From Fimbriimonadaceae bacterium (GTDB taxonomy: Bacteria; Armatimonadota; Fimbriimonadia; Fimbriimonadales; Fimbriimonadaceae), in contig JALHPH010000124.1 in assembly GCA_022842565.1 (NCBI GenBank), positions 1 through 5,747 of the forward strand: DNA of 5,747 nucleotides, in the 5' to 3' direction. The notes beneath the pieces were generated by a model that did not search any database, was not told where the DNA came from, and saw only the letters and a list, made by a program, of their open reading frames with translations. How positions within the stretch are numbered: the first letter of the stretch is position 1; each line of letters opens with the position of its first letter. Both the position numbers and the translations under genes were made by a program. Below are positions 1-5,747 of this stretch, piece by piece.

Positions 1-1659
1 CGACTCCTCTTCGAACTTCGGCTCGAGCATGCCCTTGACGGCCGCTTCGATATCCTCGACCAGTTCGTAGATGATCGCGTAGGTTCGGATTTCAACGTTG
101 CGCTTTTCGGCTTCGGCTTTCGTTTTGCCCTCTGGGCGGACGTTGAAGCCGACGATGATGGCGTCCGATGCGCTGGCTAGCAGCACGTCGCTTTCGGTTA
201 CCGCGCCCACACCGGCATACACGATCTTCACATCGACTTCCTCGTTGTGAATCTTCTCGAGCATGCCCTTCACGGCTTCCACGCTTCCCTGCACGTCGGC
301 CTTGATGATTAAGTTGAGTGTCTTGAATCCCTCTTGATCGATTTGACGGCGGATGTCTCGGAGCGTGATGGTCTTCTTGACACCAGTGAGGTCGGCTTCG
401 CGAGCGGTTTGGACGCGCTCTTCGGCGAGGACGCGCGCGCTTCGCTCGTCGTCAGCCACTTCTAGCTTGTCGCCTGCGCCGGGGACTTCGTTTAGGCCCA
501 GGATTTCGACCGGCGTGGAGGGTCCCGCTTCGGTCATGCGCTCGCCCAGGTGGTTCGTCATCGCTTTGATCTTGCCAAAGGACTTGCCGACCACCACCGA
601 GCTACCAATCTTGAGGGTTCCCTCTTGGATAAGTACGGTTGCGACCGGTCCGCGGCCCTTGTCGAGCTTGGCTTCGATAACGACTCCCGAAACCGCGCCA
701 CGTGGGTCGGCCTTTAGGTCGAGCACTTCGGCTTGAAGCAGGATCATTTCGAGCAGGCCAGGGACGCCTTCACCGGTCAGCGCTGAGACTGGGCAGGTAA
801 TGGTCTGGCCACCAAAGGCTTCTGCGATCACGTTGTGCTCGGTGAGTTGCTGCAGAACTCGGTCTGGGTTCGAGCCAGGCTTGTCGATCTTGTTAATCGC
901 CACGATCATCGGGACATTGGCGTTTTGAACGTGGCCGATGGCCTCGATCGTCTGCGGCATGATGCCGTCATCGGCGGCCACGACCAAGATCGCGATGTCG
1001 GTGACTCTAGCTCCTCGGGCGCGCATGGCGGTGAACGCCGCGTGGCCAGGGGTATCGAGGAAGGTGATGGTGCCCTCGGGACGCGAGACCTGATACGCAC
1101 CAATGTGCTGCGTAATACCGCCGAACTCCTTGGCTGCGACGTTTGCTTTGCGGATGAAGTCGAGCAAGGAAGTCTTGCCGTGGTCGACGTGGCCCAGAAT
1201 CGTGACAACCGGCGGGCGGTGGATCGGTTGGTGAGTCACCTTACCGGCGACTTTCGTCGCTGGCTTCGGAGCAGGCTGAACCGGAGCAGCGGCTTGCTCG
1301 GCTTGCCAAATCACGCTGTAGCCGAACTCGGCTGCGAGCTTTTCGGCAACCTCCTCTTTCATGGCGGCAGAGGGAGACGCGACGACTTTGAGCTTCACCA
1401 TGAGTGCCTTCTGCACGTCGGTGAGCTTCAGGCCAAGCGCTTCAGCGATGTCCTTTGGAGTTGCGCCTGGGTGCAGGATGGCTTCTTTGCGGCCGCGCTT
1501 TGTTTCAAGATCCTCGCTAAGGAGTTCGAATTCATCCTTGTCCGCGAGGAACTCGTCGCCGTCCAGTAGCAGCCCAAGGGCTTTGACGGCCATTTCGATC
1601 GTCGCCTTGGCTACGCCGTACTCTTCGGCGAGTTTAGCAATTGAATAGTTTTGACTCAT
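1..1659 (-). CDS. infB: Translation initiation factor IF2, 3' end cut by the window edge
   Basis: IF2 is the GTPase that brings initiator fMet-tRNA to the 30S subunit and promotes joining of the 50S subunit. The 553 codons visible have no stop. Residues 1-55 and about 66-118 look like two IF2N-type helical modules (for example [18 protein letters not shown] and [20 protein letters not shown]), followed by a short Ala/Pro/Lys linker. The G domain has G1 GHVDHGKT at 156-163, G2 GGITQHIGA at 180-188, G3 DTPGH at 202-206, G4 NKID at 256-259 and G5 SAL at 292-294. A beta-barrel domain II follows (about 320-410), then domain III with [10 protein letters not shown] near 453-462 and [10 protein letters not shown] at 504-513. 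The fMet-tRNA-binding last domain lies outside the window. The region before the G domain (about 148 residues) is much shorter than the roughly 390 of E. coli. The chosen ATG overlaps the ylxR stop as ATGA, which suggests translational coupling. An in-frame GTG at 1674 has a better Shine-Dalgarno-like AAGAGA six bases before it and would add five residues. Confidence 0.97.
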   Translation of the reverse strand, partial: MSQNYSIAKLAEEYGVAKATIEMAVKALGLLLDGDEFLADKDEFELLSEDLETKRGRKEAILHPGATPKDIAEALGLKLTDVQKALMVKLKVVASPSAAMKEEVAEKLAAEFGYSVIWQAEQAAAPVQPAPKPATKVAGKVTHQPIHRPPVVTILGHVDHGKTSLLDFIRKANVAAKEFGGITQHIGAYQVSRPEGTITFLDTPGHAAFTAMRARGARVTDIAILVVAADDGIMPQTIEAIGHVQNANVPMIVAINKIDKPGSNPDRVLQQLTEHNVIAEAFGGQTITCPVSALTGEGVPGLLEMILLQAEVLDLKADPRGAVSGVVIEAKLDKGRGPVATVLIQEGTLKIGSSVVVGKSFGKIKAMTNHLGERMTEAGPSTPVEILGLNEVPGAGDKLEVADDERSARVLAEERVQTAREADLTGVKKTITLRDIRRQIDQEGFKTLNLIIKADVQGSVEAVKGMLEKIHNEEVDVKIVYAGVGAVTESDVLLASASDAIIVGFNVRPEGKTKAEAEKRNVEIRTYAIIYELVEDIEAAVKGMLEPKFEEES

Positions 1660-1913
1660 GATGTTGGTTGACACAGGATTTCTCTTTCGAAGGCCGCGCG
1701 GAGGTCGGACCCAATGGGTTTGCGCAGGGCCCTGGCGGCAAGATTGTTTGCCAGGATGCGCTGACGGCAGCGATCGCTCCCGCACCAGTAAAGGCTGCGC
1801 CCAGTTCCGCGGCGAGGGTCCTTGGACCACTCCCCCTGGGCGGATAGGCGAAACCGAACGAGCAGACTCGATTCGGCTTTAGTGCGGCATGCGACGCACG
1901 AACGTGTTGGCAA
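1656..1913 (-). CDS. ylxR: YlxR/RnpM family RNA-binding protein (DUF448)
   Basis: This 85-residue basic protein sits between nusA and infB, the normal place of ylxR. The family signature is present: RSCVACR at 4-10, an Arg-containing LLVRF strand at 18-21, a Gly-Arg turn and Tyr-x-Cys (GRSLYWC, 38-44) and a second Cys at 49. Cys6, Cys9, Cys44 and Cys49 are the conserved cysteines. The usual GRGAY is GRSLY here, a mild deviation. In Bacillus subtilis the protein has been reported to bind RNase P RNA and modulate RNase P (RnpM); the role in this organism is inferred only from homology. The start is TTG, six bases after the nusA stop. It is supported by GGGGAG inside the end of nusA, nine bases upstream, and by the motif beginning at residue 4. 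The TGA stop overlaps the infB ATG. Confidence 0.9.
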   Translation of the reverse strand: MPTRSCVACRTKAESSLLVRFRLSAQGEWSKDPRRGTGRSLYWCGSDRCRQRILANNLAARALRKPIGSDLRAAFEREILCQPTS

Positions 1914-1919
1914 GGGTTT

Positions 1920-2993
1920 TCACTCCCCACCCTCGGCTTGACGCTTCGGCTTGTTGGTCGCGGCGGCTTCGGCCGCCTGAGTCTCGCTTCGAATATCGAT
2001 CTTCCAATCCGTGAGCCGTGCGGCCAGCCGGACGTTTTGTCCGCCCTTACCGATGGCAAGCGAGAGTTGAGAATCGGGCACGACGCAGTAGGCACTTCGC
2101 TCGTCAGCGTTGATGCGAATGTTGTTCACCTTGGCAGGGCTGAGAGCGTTTTGAATGTAAACCTTGGGGTCCTCGCTATAAGGGACGATGTCAATCTTCT
2201 CGTCGTAAAGCTCGTCCACGATGGCCTGGACGCGGGAACCGCGCGGACCGACGCAGGCGCCGATGGCGTCAATGCGCTCGTCCATGCTGAGCACAGCCAC
2301 CTTGCTTCGTTGGCCGGGCTCGCGAGCTACGCCTTTCAGCACGATGGTGCCGTCTGCGATCTCGGGCACTTCCAGTTCGAAGAGTCGGCGGAGGAGATTG
2401 GGGTGCGTGCGGCTCACGATCACTTCGAGTCCACGCCGGCCGTCTTCTACTCGCAGAACATAAACGCGAATCATGTCGTTCGGGCGATAAGGCTCGGTAG
2501 GGACTTGCTCCCACTTCGGCAGTTTCGCTTCGACGCGATTCACTTCCACAAAGACGTTTTGCTCTTCTCGGCGAACCACAGTTCCGGTGATGATGTCGTT
2601 CAGCTTGTCGGCGAAGACTCCGGTCACGCGGCGGTGCTCGGCTTCACGTAGCTTTTGGTGAAGCACTTGCTTGGCGGTTTGCGCGGCTATGCGACCAAAT
2701 CGGCTCGTGTCCACTTCGACTGGGACGAACTCGCCGATTTCGGCTTCGGGGCGCAGCTTGCGAGCTTCGCGAACTCCAATCTGCAGGTTCGGGTCCATCA
2801 CCTCGCCCACGACTTCCTTCTCAATCGCGGCAACCCAGCCCTTCTTCGGATCGATTTTGATGGTCACTTCCCCCTGGGAACCCACATATTTTTTATAAGC
2901 GACCGCAACCGCTTCTTCCAGTTCATGTACAAGGTCTTGCACCGGAATATCACGCTCGGTCGCGATCTGGTTCAGCATTCCAAAAATGTCCAT
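1920..2993 (-). CDS. nusA: Transcription termination/antitermination factor NusA
   Basis: NusA binds RNA polymerase and nascent RNA, promotes pausing and intrinsic termination, and takes part in antitermination on rRNA. The 357 residues show the standard order. The N-terminal polymerase-binding domain covers about 1-128 (LEEAVAVAYKKY at 25-36, DTSRFGRIAAQTAKQVL at 95-111). An S1 domain follows at about 133-196 (ending GLEVIVSRTHPNLLRRLFELEVPE-type junction, 188-211). KH1 has GPRG at 249-252 within the signature GACVGPRGSRVQAIVDEL, and KH2 has GKGG at 315-318 (LAIGKGGQNVRLAARL). There are no C-terminal acidic repeats; the tail after about 338 is short, Ala/Lys/Glu-rich and probably disordered. 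This is the form usual outside Proteobacteria (B. subtilis NusA is about 371 residues). ATG at 2993 has a good ribosome binding site. It is the first gene of the nusA-ylxR-infB operon here; rimP, its usual upstream partner, is not next to it. Confidence 0.97.
   Translation of the reverse strand: MDIFGMLNQIATERDIPVQDLVHELEEAVAVAYKKYVGSQGEVTIKIDPKKGWVAAIEKEVVGEVMDPNLQIGVREARKLRPEAEIGEFVPVEVDTSRFGRIAAQTAKQVLHQKLREAEHRRVTGVFADKLNDIITGTVVRREEQNVFVEVNRVEAKLPKWEQVPTEPYRPNDMIRVYVLRVEDGRRGLEVIVSRTHPNLLRRLFELEVPEIADGTIVLKGVAREPGQRSKVAVLSMDERIDAIGACVGPRGSRVQAIVDELYDEKIDIVPYSEDPKVYIQNALSPAKVNNIRINADERSAYCVVPDSQLSLAIGKGGQNVRLAARLTDWKIDIRSETQAAEAAATNKPKRQAEGGE
1923..1928 (-). promoter_or_regulatory. Ribosome binding site of ylxR
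   Basis: GGGGAG lies within the last codons of nusA, nine bases before the TTG at 1913. It decides the unusual TTG start of ylxR and means the two genes are probably translated in sequence from one mRNA. Confidence 0.65.
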
Positions 2994-3000
2994 CTCGCAT

Positions 3001-3006
3001 TCTCCA
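3001..3006 (-). promoter_or_regulatory. Ribosome binding site of nusA
   Basis: TGGAGA on the minus strand, with GGAG eight bases before the nusA ATG at 2993. It is the strongest Shine-Dalgarno sequence in the window and fixes the nusA start. Confidence 0.7.
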
Positions 3007-3021
3007 TTTTATTTTTGGAAC

Positions 3022-3044
3022 AAAAAAAGACGGCATGCGCCGCC
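3022..3044 (-). terminator. Intrinsic terminator (or leader attenuator) upstream of nusA
   Basis: Read on the minus strand, GGCGGC-GCAT-GCCGTC forms a six-base-pair GC-rich stem (one G-U pair) with a four-base loop, followed directly by seven T residues. This is the classic rho-independent layout, and it works only in the minus direction because no T run follows on the plus strand. It lies about 70 bases after the HD-domain gene stop and 28 bases before the nusA ATG. It could end the selA-HD transcript. If the nusA promoter lies upstream of it, it acts as an attenuator in the nusA leader. Neither role can be decided from sequence. Confidence 0.72.
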
Positions 3045-3070
3045 CGATTTGGCTCCGCTATATGAACAAG

Positions 3071-3079
3071 AGTGTACCA
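3071..3079 (-). promoter_or_regulatory. Possible extended -10 promoter for the nusA operon
   Basis: TGGTACACT on the minus strand fits an extended -10 (TGn plus TACACT, four of six to TATAAT). No good -35 hexamer lies at 16-18 bases. The predicted transcript start is near 3063-3065, giving a leader of about 70 bases that contains the hairpin at 3022-3044. A weaker alternative is TTCAAA with CATATA 17 bases later. No promoter was found between the hairpin and the nusA ribosome binding site, where there is little room for one. Confidence 0.35.
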
Positions 3080-3112
3080 CTTTTGAACTTGATTTCGTTC
3101 GGGTCTTATGAC

Positions 3113-3700
3113 TTAGGCAGGCTGGATGACCGATTCGATTTTGAGAAAAGCGGTCACAACTTCCGGATCGAACTGTGTGCCGGAGTGCGCAGAAATCTCT
3201 GCACAGGCCTCTTCTCGGCCCATTGGTTCGCGGTAACTGGAGCCATACGCAACGTGGTCAAAGACCTCTGCCACGGCAATCACCCGCGCGCCCGGTGGGA
3301 TGGCGGCCCCACAGAGCCTAGCCGGGTAACCCTCGCCGTCCCATCGCTCGTGGTGGTGGCGAATCATGGGGATGGCGGGCGCGAGCCAAGGAAGCGCCGA
3401 GAGGAGGCTCTCAGCCATCGCGGCGTGCAGCCTGAGGCCGTTCAGGTCGTCTTCGTCCAGATCGCCCAGTTTTCGCAACAGGTTGCGGTCGATGGCGACT
3501 TTTCCGACATCGTGGAGCAGTGCCGCGCGACGCAGATGAACGAGGTTCTCGTTACTCCAACCCATCTTTTCGGCAGTCGCGACTGCGTAGACGGCGACGC
3601 GCTCGGCATGGTCGCCCTCGCCTGGTTCGCAGACATCGAGCAGGTTCACAAACGCTCGAACCATATCGTTATAGCTGGCTCTTAGGAGTTCATCGACCAT
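3113..3700 (-). CDS. Stand-alone HD-GYP-type metal-dependent phosphohydrolase
   Basis: The 195 residues consist almost wholly of one HD-GYP-like domain, without a receiver, PAS or GAF sensor and without membrane segments, so the protein is probably cytoplasmic. Visible metal-site motifs are His31 in DHAERV, the HD pair His63-Asp64 in AALLHDVGK, His92 in LRLHAAMAE, the His116-His117-Glu118 run, and the signature HHERWDGEGYP at 116-126. GTQFDP at 174-179 is typical of the C-terminal end. Family members hydrolyse cyclic dinucleotides, mostly cyclic-di-GMP; that activity is inferred. Two deviations stand out: the usual AD of the VADxFDA motif is AE here (Glu145), and the NKPGKLT-type segment is replaced by RKLGDLD. 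The ATG start overlaps the end of selA by 19 bases and has no clear Shine-Dalgarno sequence, so translation may depend on ribosomes finishing selA. It could instead be a degenerate HD domain acting on another nucleotide. Confidence 0.88.
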   Translation of the reverse strand: MVDELLRASYNDMVRAFVNLLDVCEPGEGDHAERVAVYAVATAEKMGWSNENLVHLRRAALLHDVGKVAIDRNLLRKLGDLDEDDLNGLRLHAAMAESLLSALPWLAPAIPMIRHHHERWDGEGYPARLCGAAIPPGARVIAVAEVFDHVAYGSSYREPMGREEACAEISAHSGTQFDPEVVTAFLKIESVIQPA

Positions 3701-5019
3701 GATGCGAGTTCTGCGCTCAGTCTAGCCACGAATGCAATTTCTTCGCTCGGGGGCAGGGTTCTGCAGTCCAGCATGACGCGGCCCTTGCTCACAAAACCAA
3801 GGATGCCGGGGGCTCCGAGACGGAGGTTGCGGGCGAGTTGGTCGGGTTGCGGCGAGTTGATGGCCAGCGCGATGCTGGGCAATCCCTGACCTGGCATCGA
3901 TCCACCGCCCACTTCGGTCACTGTCCCTACTAGTTCTAGCTGAGGGTAATTCAGCTGAGCCAAAAGGCGCTCGGCTTGCGCGCGAATCTCGGACTGCGGG
4001 CGGCGAATGGCCCACAGCGTCGGTATCTCAGATTGTTGATCGAGCGTGTATTGCTGCAGCGTGGCGGCAAGGGCGGCAAGGCTGAGCTTGTCGATCCGGA
4101 AGGCCCGGGCCAGCGGATGCTTCTTGATGGTTGCAATCAGATCCTTGCGACCAAGAATGAGACCAGCTTGCGCCGCGCCAAGGAGTTTGTCGCCGCTCGC
4201 CATCACCACGTCCGCGCCGCCCTCGATAGCCTGGCGAAGAGTCCGCTCGGGCTTTAGGCCGGATTGATCGGTTTGGATGAGGCAGCCATTGCCTTGGTCT
4301 TCGAGGAAAAGAAGGCCTTTTGAGTGGGCCAGCGCGGCAAGCTCACTTGCGCTTGCTTCTTCCTGAAAGCCAATGAGCGCAAAATTCGAGCGGTGGCAGC
4401 GCAGGAGCGCCCGGGTGTTCTCGGAAAGTGCGGCTTCATAGTCGCCAATGCGGGTCTTGTTGGTGCAGCCTACTTCAACTAGCCTCGCCCCGCTGAGCTT
4501 GATTATCTCGGGCATCCGGAACGCACCACCGATTTCGACCATTTCCCCCCGGCTGAGCACGACTTCCCCGCCGCCCGTGAGCGCGGTGAGGGTCAGTACC
4601 ACCGCAGCGGCGCAGTTGTTCACCACCAGGGCGTCCTCGGCCCCAGTGAGCTCGCAGAGCATGGATCGAACCCAGGTTTGCCGGTCACCTCGGCTGCCGG
4701 TTTCTAGATCGAGTTCGAGGGCCGTGTGGCGGCACGCCCGAGTGACTGCCTCGATGGCCGCTTCGCTGAGCGGCGCGCGACCAAGGCCGGTGTGCAGAAT
4801 CGTGCCGCTGAGGTTCAGAACCACGCCCAAAGCGCTCTTCTCTTGGTCCCGAACAAAGTCCAGCGCAGTTTTAAGCCAGTCGGGCGGGGCTTGTCCGGTT
4901 TCGCGGGCTCTTTCTGTGACCGCGCGGGCGGCTTTTCGCGCCAAAAGACCGCTCACGCCCTGTGCCTCAAGGTCATTTGCAAGCTGATGCACGCTGGGAA
5001 TGGCTGGTCTTTGGTCCAC
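3682..5019 (-). CDS. selA: L-seryl-tRNA(Sec) selenium transferase (selenocysteine synthase)
   Basis: SelA is a PLP enzyme that converts Ser-tRNA(Sec) to Sec-tRNA(Sec) using selenophosphate made by SelD; it acts in the cytoplasm as a large ring-shaped oligomer. The 445 residues match the family's usual length of about 460. They show an N-terminal tRNA-binding helical region (IPSVHQL at 7-13), NLSGTILHTGLGRAPLS at 69-85, LDLETGSRGDR at 103-113, VNNCAAAVVL at 133-142, SRGEMVEIGGAFRMPE at 156-171, GCTNKTRIGDYEAA at 184-197, CHRSNFALIGF at 208-218 and the PLP-lysine segment SGDKLLG with Lys278. The C-terminal domain has GGGSMPGQGLPS at 371-382 and the LDCRTL strand at 417-422. Several consensus positions differ: GGPQAG is GAAQAG, DLGSG is DQGNG and NNNAA is NNCAA. 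The start is a GTG with no evident Shine-Dalgarno sequence, chosen because IPSV follows at once. No selB or selC lies in the window. A SelA-like paralogue is the main alternative. Confidence 0.9.
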   Translation of the reverse strand: MDQRPAIPSVHQLANDLEAQGVSGLLARKAARAVTERARETGQAPPDWLKTALDFVRDQEKSALGVVLNLSGTILHTGLGRAPLSEAAIEAVTRACRHTALELDLETGSRGDRQTWVRSMLCELTGAEDALVVNNCAAAVVLTLTALTGGGEVVLSRGEMVEIGGAFRMPEIIKLSGARLVEVGCTNKTRIGDYEAALSENTRALLRCHRSNFALIGFQEEASASELAALAHSKGLLFLEDQGNGCLIQTDQSGLKPERTLRQAIEGGADVVMASGDKLLGAAQAGLILGRKDLIATIKKHPLARAFRIDKLSLAALAATLQQYTLDQQSEIPTLWAIRRPQSEIRAQAERLLAQLNYPQLELVGTVTEVGGGSMPGQGLPSIALAINSPQPDQLARNLRLGAPGILGFVSKGRVMLDCRTLPPSEEIAFVARLSAELASWSMNS

Positions 5020-5023
5020 TTTT

Positions 5024-5052
5024 TTCAGTTAACCCAATAATCGGGATACAAT
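5024..5052 (+). promoter_or_regulatory. Putative promoter of the prepilin-like gene, leaderless layout
   Basis: TACAAT at 5047-5052 matches the -10 consensus at five of six bases. A weak -35 (TTCAGT, 5024-5029) lies 17 bases upstream. Six bases separate the -10 from the ATG at 5059, so the expected transcript start falls on or next to the A of the start codon. No Shine-Dalgarno sequence precedes that ATG, in agreement with a leaderless mRNA. Confidence 0.45.
5033..5045 (+). repeat. Imperfect palindrome in the divergent intergenic region
   Basis: CCCAATAATCGGG is a 13-base dyad with five of six base pairs matching around a central A. It lies in the spacer between the putative -35 and -10 of the plus-strand gene and 14 bases upstream of the selA start, a position where a bound repressor could affect both genes. 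It is short enough to arise by chance, so operator function is only a suggestion. Confidence 0.25.
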
Positions 5053-5058
5053 GGTCAC

Positions 5059-5685
5059 ATGTATGCGCCACCGCCCATTCCTGGAAAGAAAAACAACACG
5101 CTTTCCATCGTCCTGATCAGCGTCTCTGCCGTCTGTATTTTGATTTGCGGTATCGGCGGCTTCATGGCGTTTAATGCCGGGAAGGCTGCTATCGGCACCG
5201 TGGGTCCCCTCGTTGCCTGCACCGCAGACCTGAAGTCAATTCGCGAAGCGCTCGTGGCTTACGACTTGAAGAACGGCAAACTGCCCGCAGCGGCAACCTG
5301 GATGACCGACGTTCGTCCTTTCCTGAAGCAGAATGATGCAGAAATCAAGGAGATGGAGAACAATCCGGTGATGCCAATCAAGCTGATGGACCCAGCGAAG
5401 CCATGGGGTTGCAAGGCGAGCCCAGAGAAGACCTATGCCTACGCTTACAACATCGAAGTTGCTGGCAAGAAGTTGGCAGATGTGACGGCAGCGAATCCAA
5501 TTTTGGTCTTTGAAACCGACCAAGCTCCGAAAGAAAACTTGGCTATGAAGTACGCCATGCCGACCTCCAAGGCCGAGCCAAAGATTTTTGGCCAGGTTCG
5601 GGATTGGCTCACTGCACGAGTCACCGGAGACATTGACTTCGACGCGAGCGGCCCAAACAGCAACGTTTCAGGTAGCGCCAATTAA
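5059..5685 (+). CDS. Membrane-anchored protein with prepilin-like extracytoplasmic domain, function unknown
   Basis: This 208-residue protein is not recognised as a named family. Residues 1-14 are Pro-rich then basic (MYAPPPIPGKKNNT). A single hydrophobic helix follows at about 15-37 (LSIVLISVSAVCILICGIGG), and by the positive-inside rule the rest should face outside. The outer part begins with a helix, CTADLKSIREALVAYDLKNGKLP at 54-76. Then come an aromatic segment WMTDVRPFL at 81-89, PWGCKA at 115-120 and YAYAYN at 126-131. This order (helix with a tyrosine and a Gly-x-x-Pro, a Trp segment, a Cys near a Tyr/Asn motif) resembles pseudopilin globular domains. The N-terminus has no prepilin peptidase cleavage site of Gly-Phe-Thr-Leu-x-Glu type, so it is probably a fixed anchor, not an assembled pilin. 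Cys54 and Cys118 could form a disulfide. The Ser/Asn/Gly tail after 195 looks disordered. It is transcribed divergently from selA with no overlap. Confidence 0.8.
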   Translation: MYAPPPIPGKKNNTLSIVLISVSAVCILICGIGGFMAFNAGKAAIGTVGPLVACTADLKSIREALVAYDLKNGKLPAAATWMTDVRPFLKQNDAEIKEMENNPVMPIKLMDPAKPWGCKASPEKTYAYAYNIEVAGKKLADVTAANPILVFETDQAPKENLAMKYAMPTSKAEPKIFGQVRDWLTARVTGDIDFDASGPNSNVSGSAN

Positions 5686-5747
5686 GCTAAATCCAGTAAG
5701 GAATCCATTCGGAGTTGAACTTTCGTCTGGAACAGTACGTTAGGGTG

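Noticed and set aside
100..135. A repetitive-looking cttcgg-rich stretch
   Set aside because: It encodes the Lys/Glu/Ala-rich part of IF2 after GFNVRPEGK, so codon use explains the repetition.
835..1569. A 244-codon plus-strand open frame
   Set aside because: It lies antisense to the G domain and N-terminal part of infB, whose motifs are unmistakable. Its translation is Arg/Asp/His-rich and low in recognisable motifs, as expected of an antisense shadow.
1634..2095. A 153-codon minus-strand frame running across nusA, ylxR and infB
   Set aside because: It is out of frame with three well-supported genes, and its translation has no family signature. The Cys and Gly-Arg motifs belong to the ylxR frame.
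1938..2651. A 237-codon plus-strand open frame opposite nusA
   Set aside because: NusA's S1 and KH motifs are clear on the other strand, and this frame shows no domain and no ribosome binding site.
3083..3110. A plus-strand TTGAAC resembling a -35 element
   Set aside because: No plus-strand gene follows and no fitting -10 lies at the right distance, so it is treated as chance.
3035..3685. A 216-codon plus-strand open frame opposite the HD-GYP gene
   Set aside because: It starts inside the terminator stem and lies antisense to conserved HD and HHE motifs. It is a shadow frame.
4448..4987. A 179-codon plus-strand open frame opposite selA
   Set aside because: Its Ser/Arg/Ala-rich composition is typical of an antisense frame in GC-rich coding DNA. 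SelA motifs cover the whole stretch on the minus strand.
5686..5747. A terminator or new promoter after the prepilin-like gene
   Set aside because: No stem with a T run is visible. TTGAAC at 5715-5720 with TACGTT 15 bases later is too weak and is cut by the window edge before any gene can be seen.

Overview
The window reads as ordinary bacterial chromosome of moderately high GC. It carries six protein genes, five on the minus strand and one on the plus strand, and almost no spare DNA. No tRNA, rRNA, CRISPR array, insertion sequence or phage gene was seen. The organism cannot be named from sequence alone. The nusA-ylxR-infB core, the NusA without C-terminal acidic repeats, and a small membrane-anchored prepilin-like protein with a Pro-rich N-terminus would fit a lineage such as Armatimonadota (Fimbriimonadia-like). 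That is a low-confidence guess from general resemblance.

Minus strand, 1-2993: a transcription/translation operon transcribed nusA -> ylxR -> infB. infB runs off the left edge of the window, so the C-terminus of IF2 is missing. The genes are packed tightly: 6 bases lie between nusA and ylxR, and ylxR and infB share an ATGA overlap. Two genes common in this operon elsewhere, rimP before nusA and the L7Ae-like ylxQ between ylxR and infB, are absent here.

2994-3112: the non-coding leader upstream of nusA. It holds a clean minus-strand hairpin with a seven-U tract, and about 25 bases upstream of that a possible extended -10 promoter. The hairpin either simply ends the upstream selA-HD transcript or sits inside the nusA leader as an attenuator. 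The second reading is attractive because NusA itself stimulates intrinsic termination.

Minus strand, 3113-5019: a two-gene unit, selA (selenocysteine synthase) followed by a stand-alone HD-GYP-type phosphohydrolase. Their coding regions overlap by 19 bases. SelA implies that selB, selC, selD and at least one selenoprotein are encoded elsewhere in the genome.

5020-5058: a 39-base divergent intergenic region. It carries a -10-like TACAAT six bases before the plus-strand start codon, which suggests a leaderless mRNA, and an imperfect 13-base palindrome in the promoter spacer. Plus strand, 5059-5685: a membrane-anchored protein of unknown function with a prepilin-like extracytoplasmic domain. 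The last 62 bases (5686-5747) hold no gene or convincing terminator. Nothing here amounts to a clearly new system. The best leads are the nusA leader hairpin, the selA/HD-GYP pairing and the leaderless-type start.
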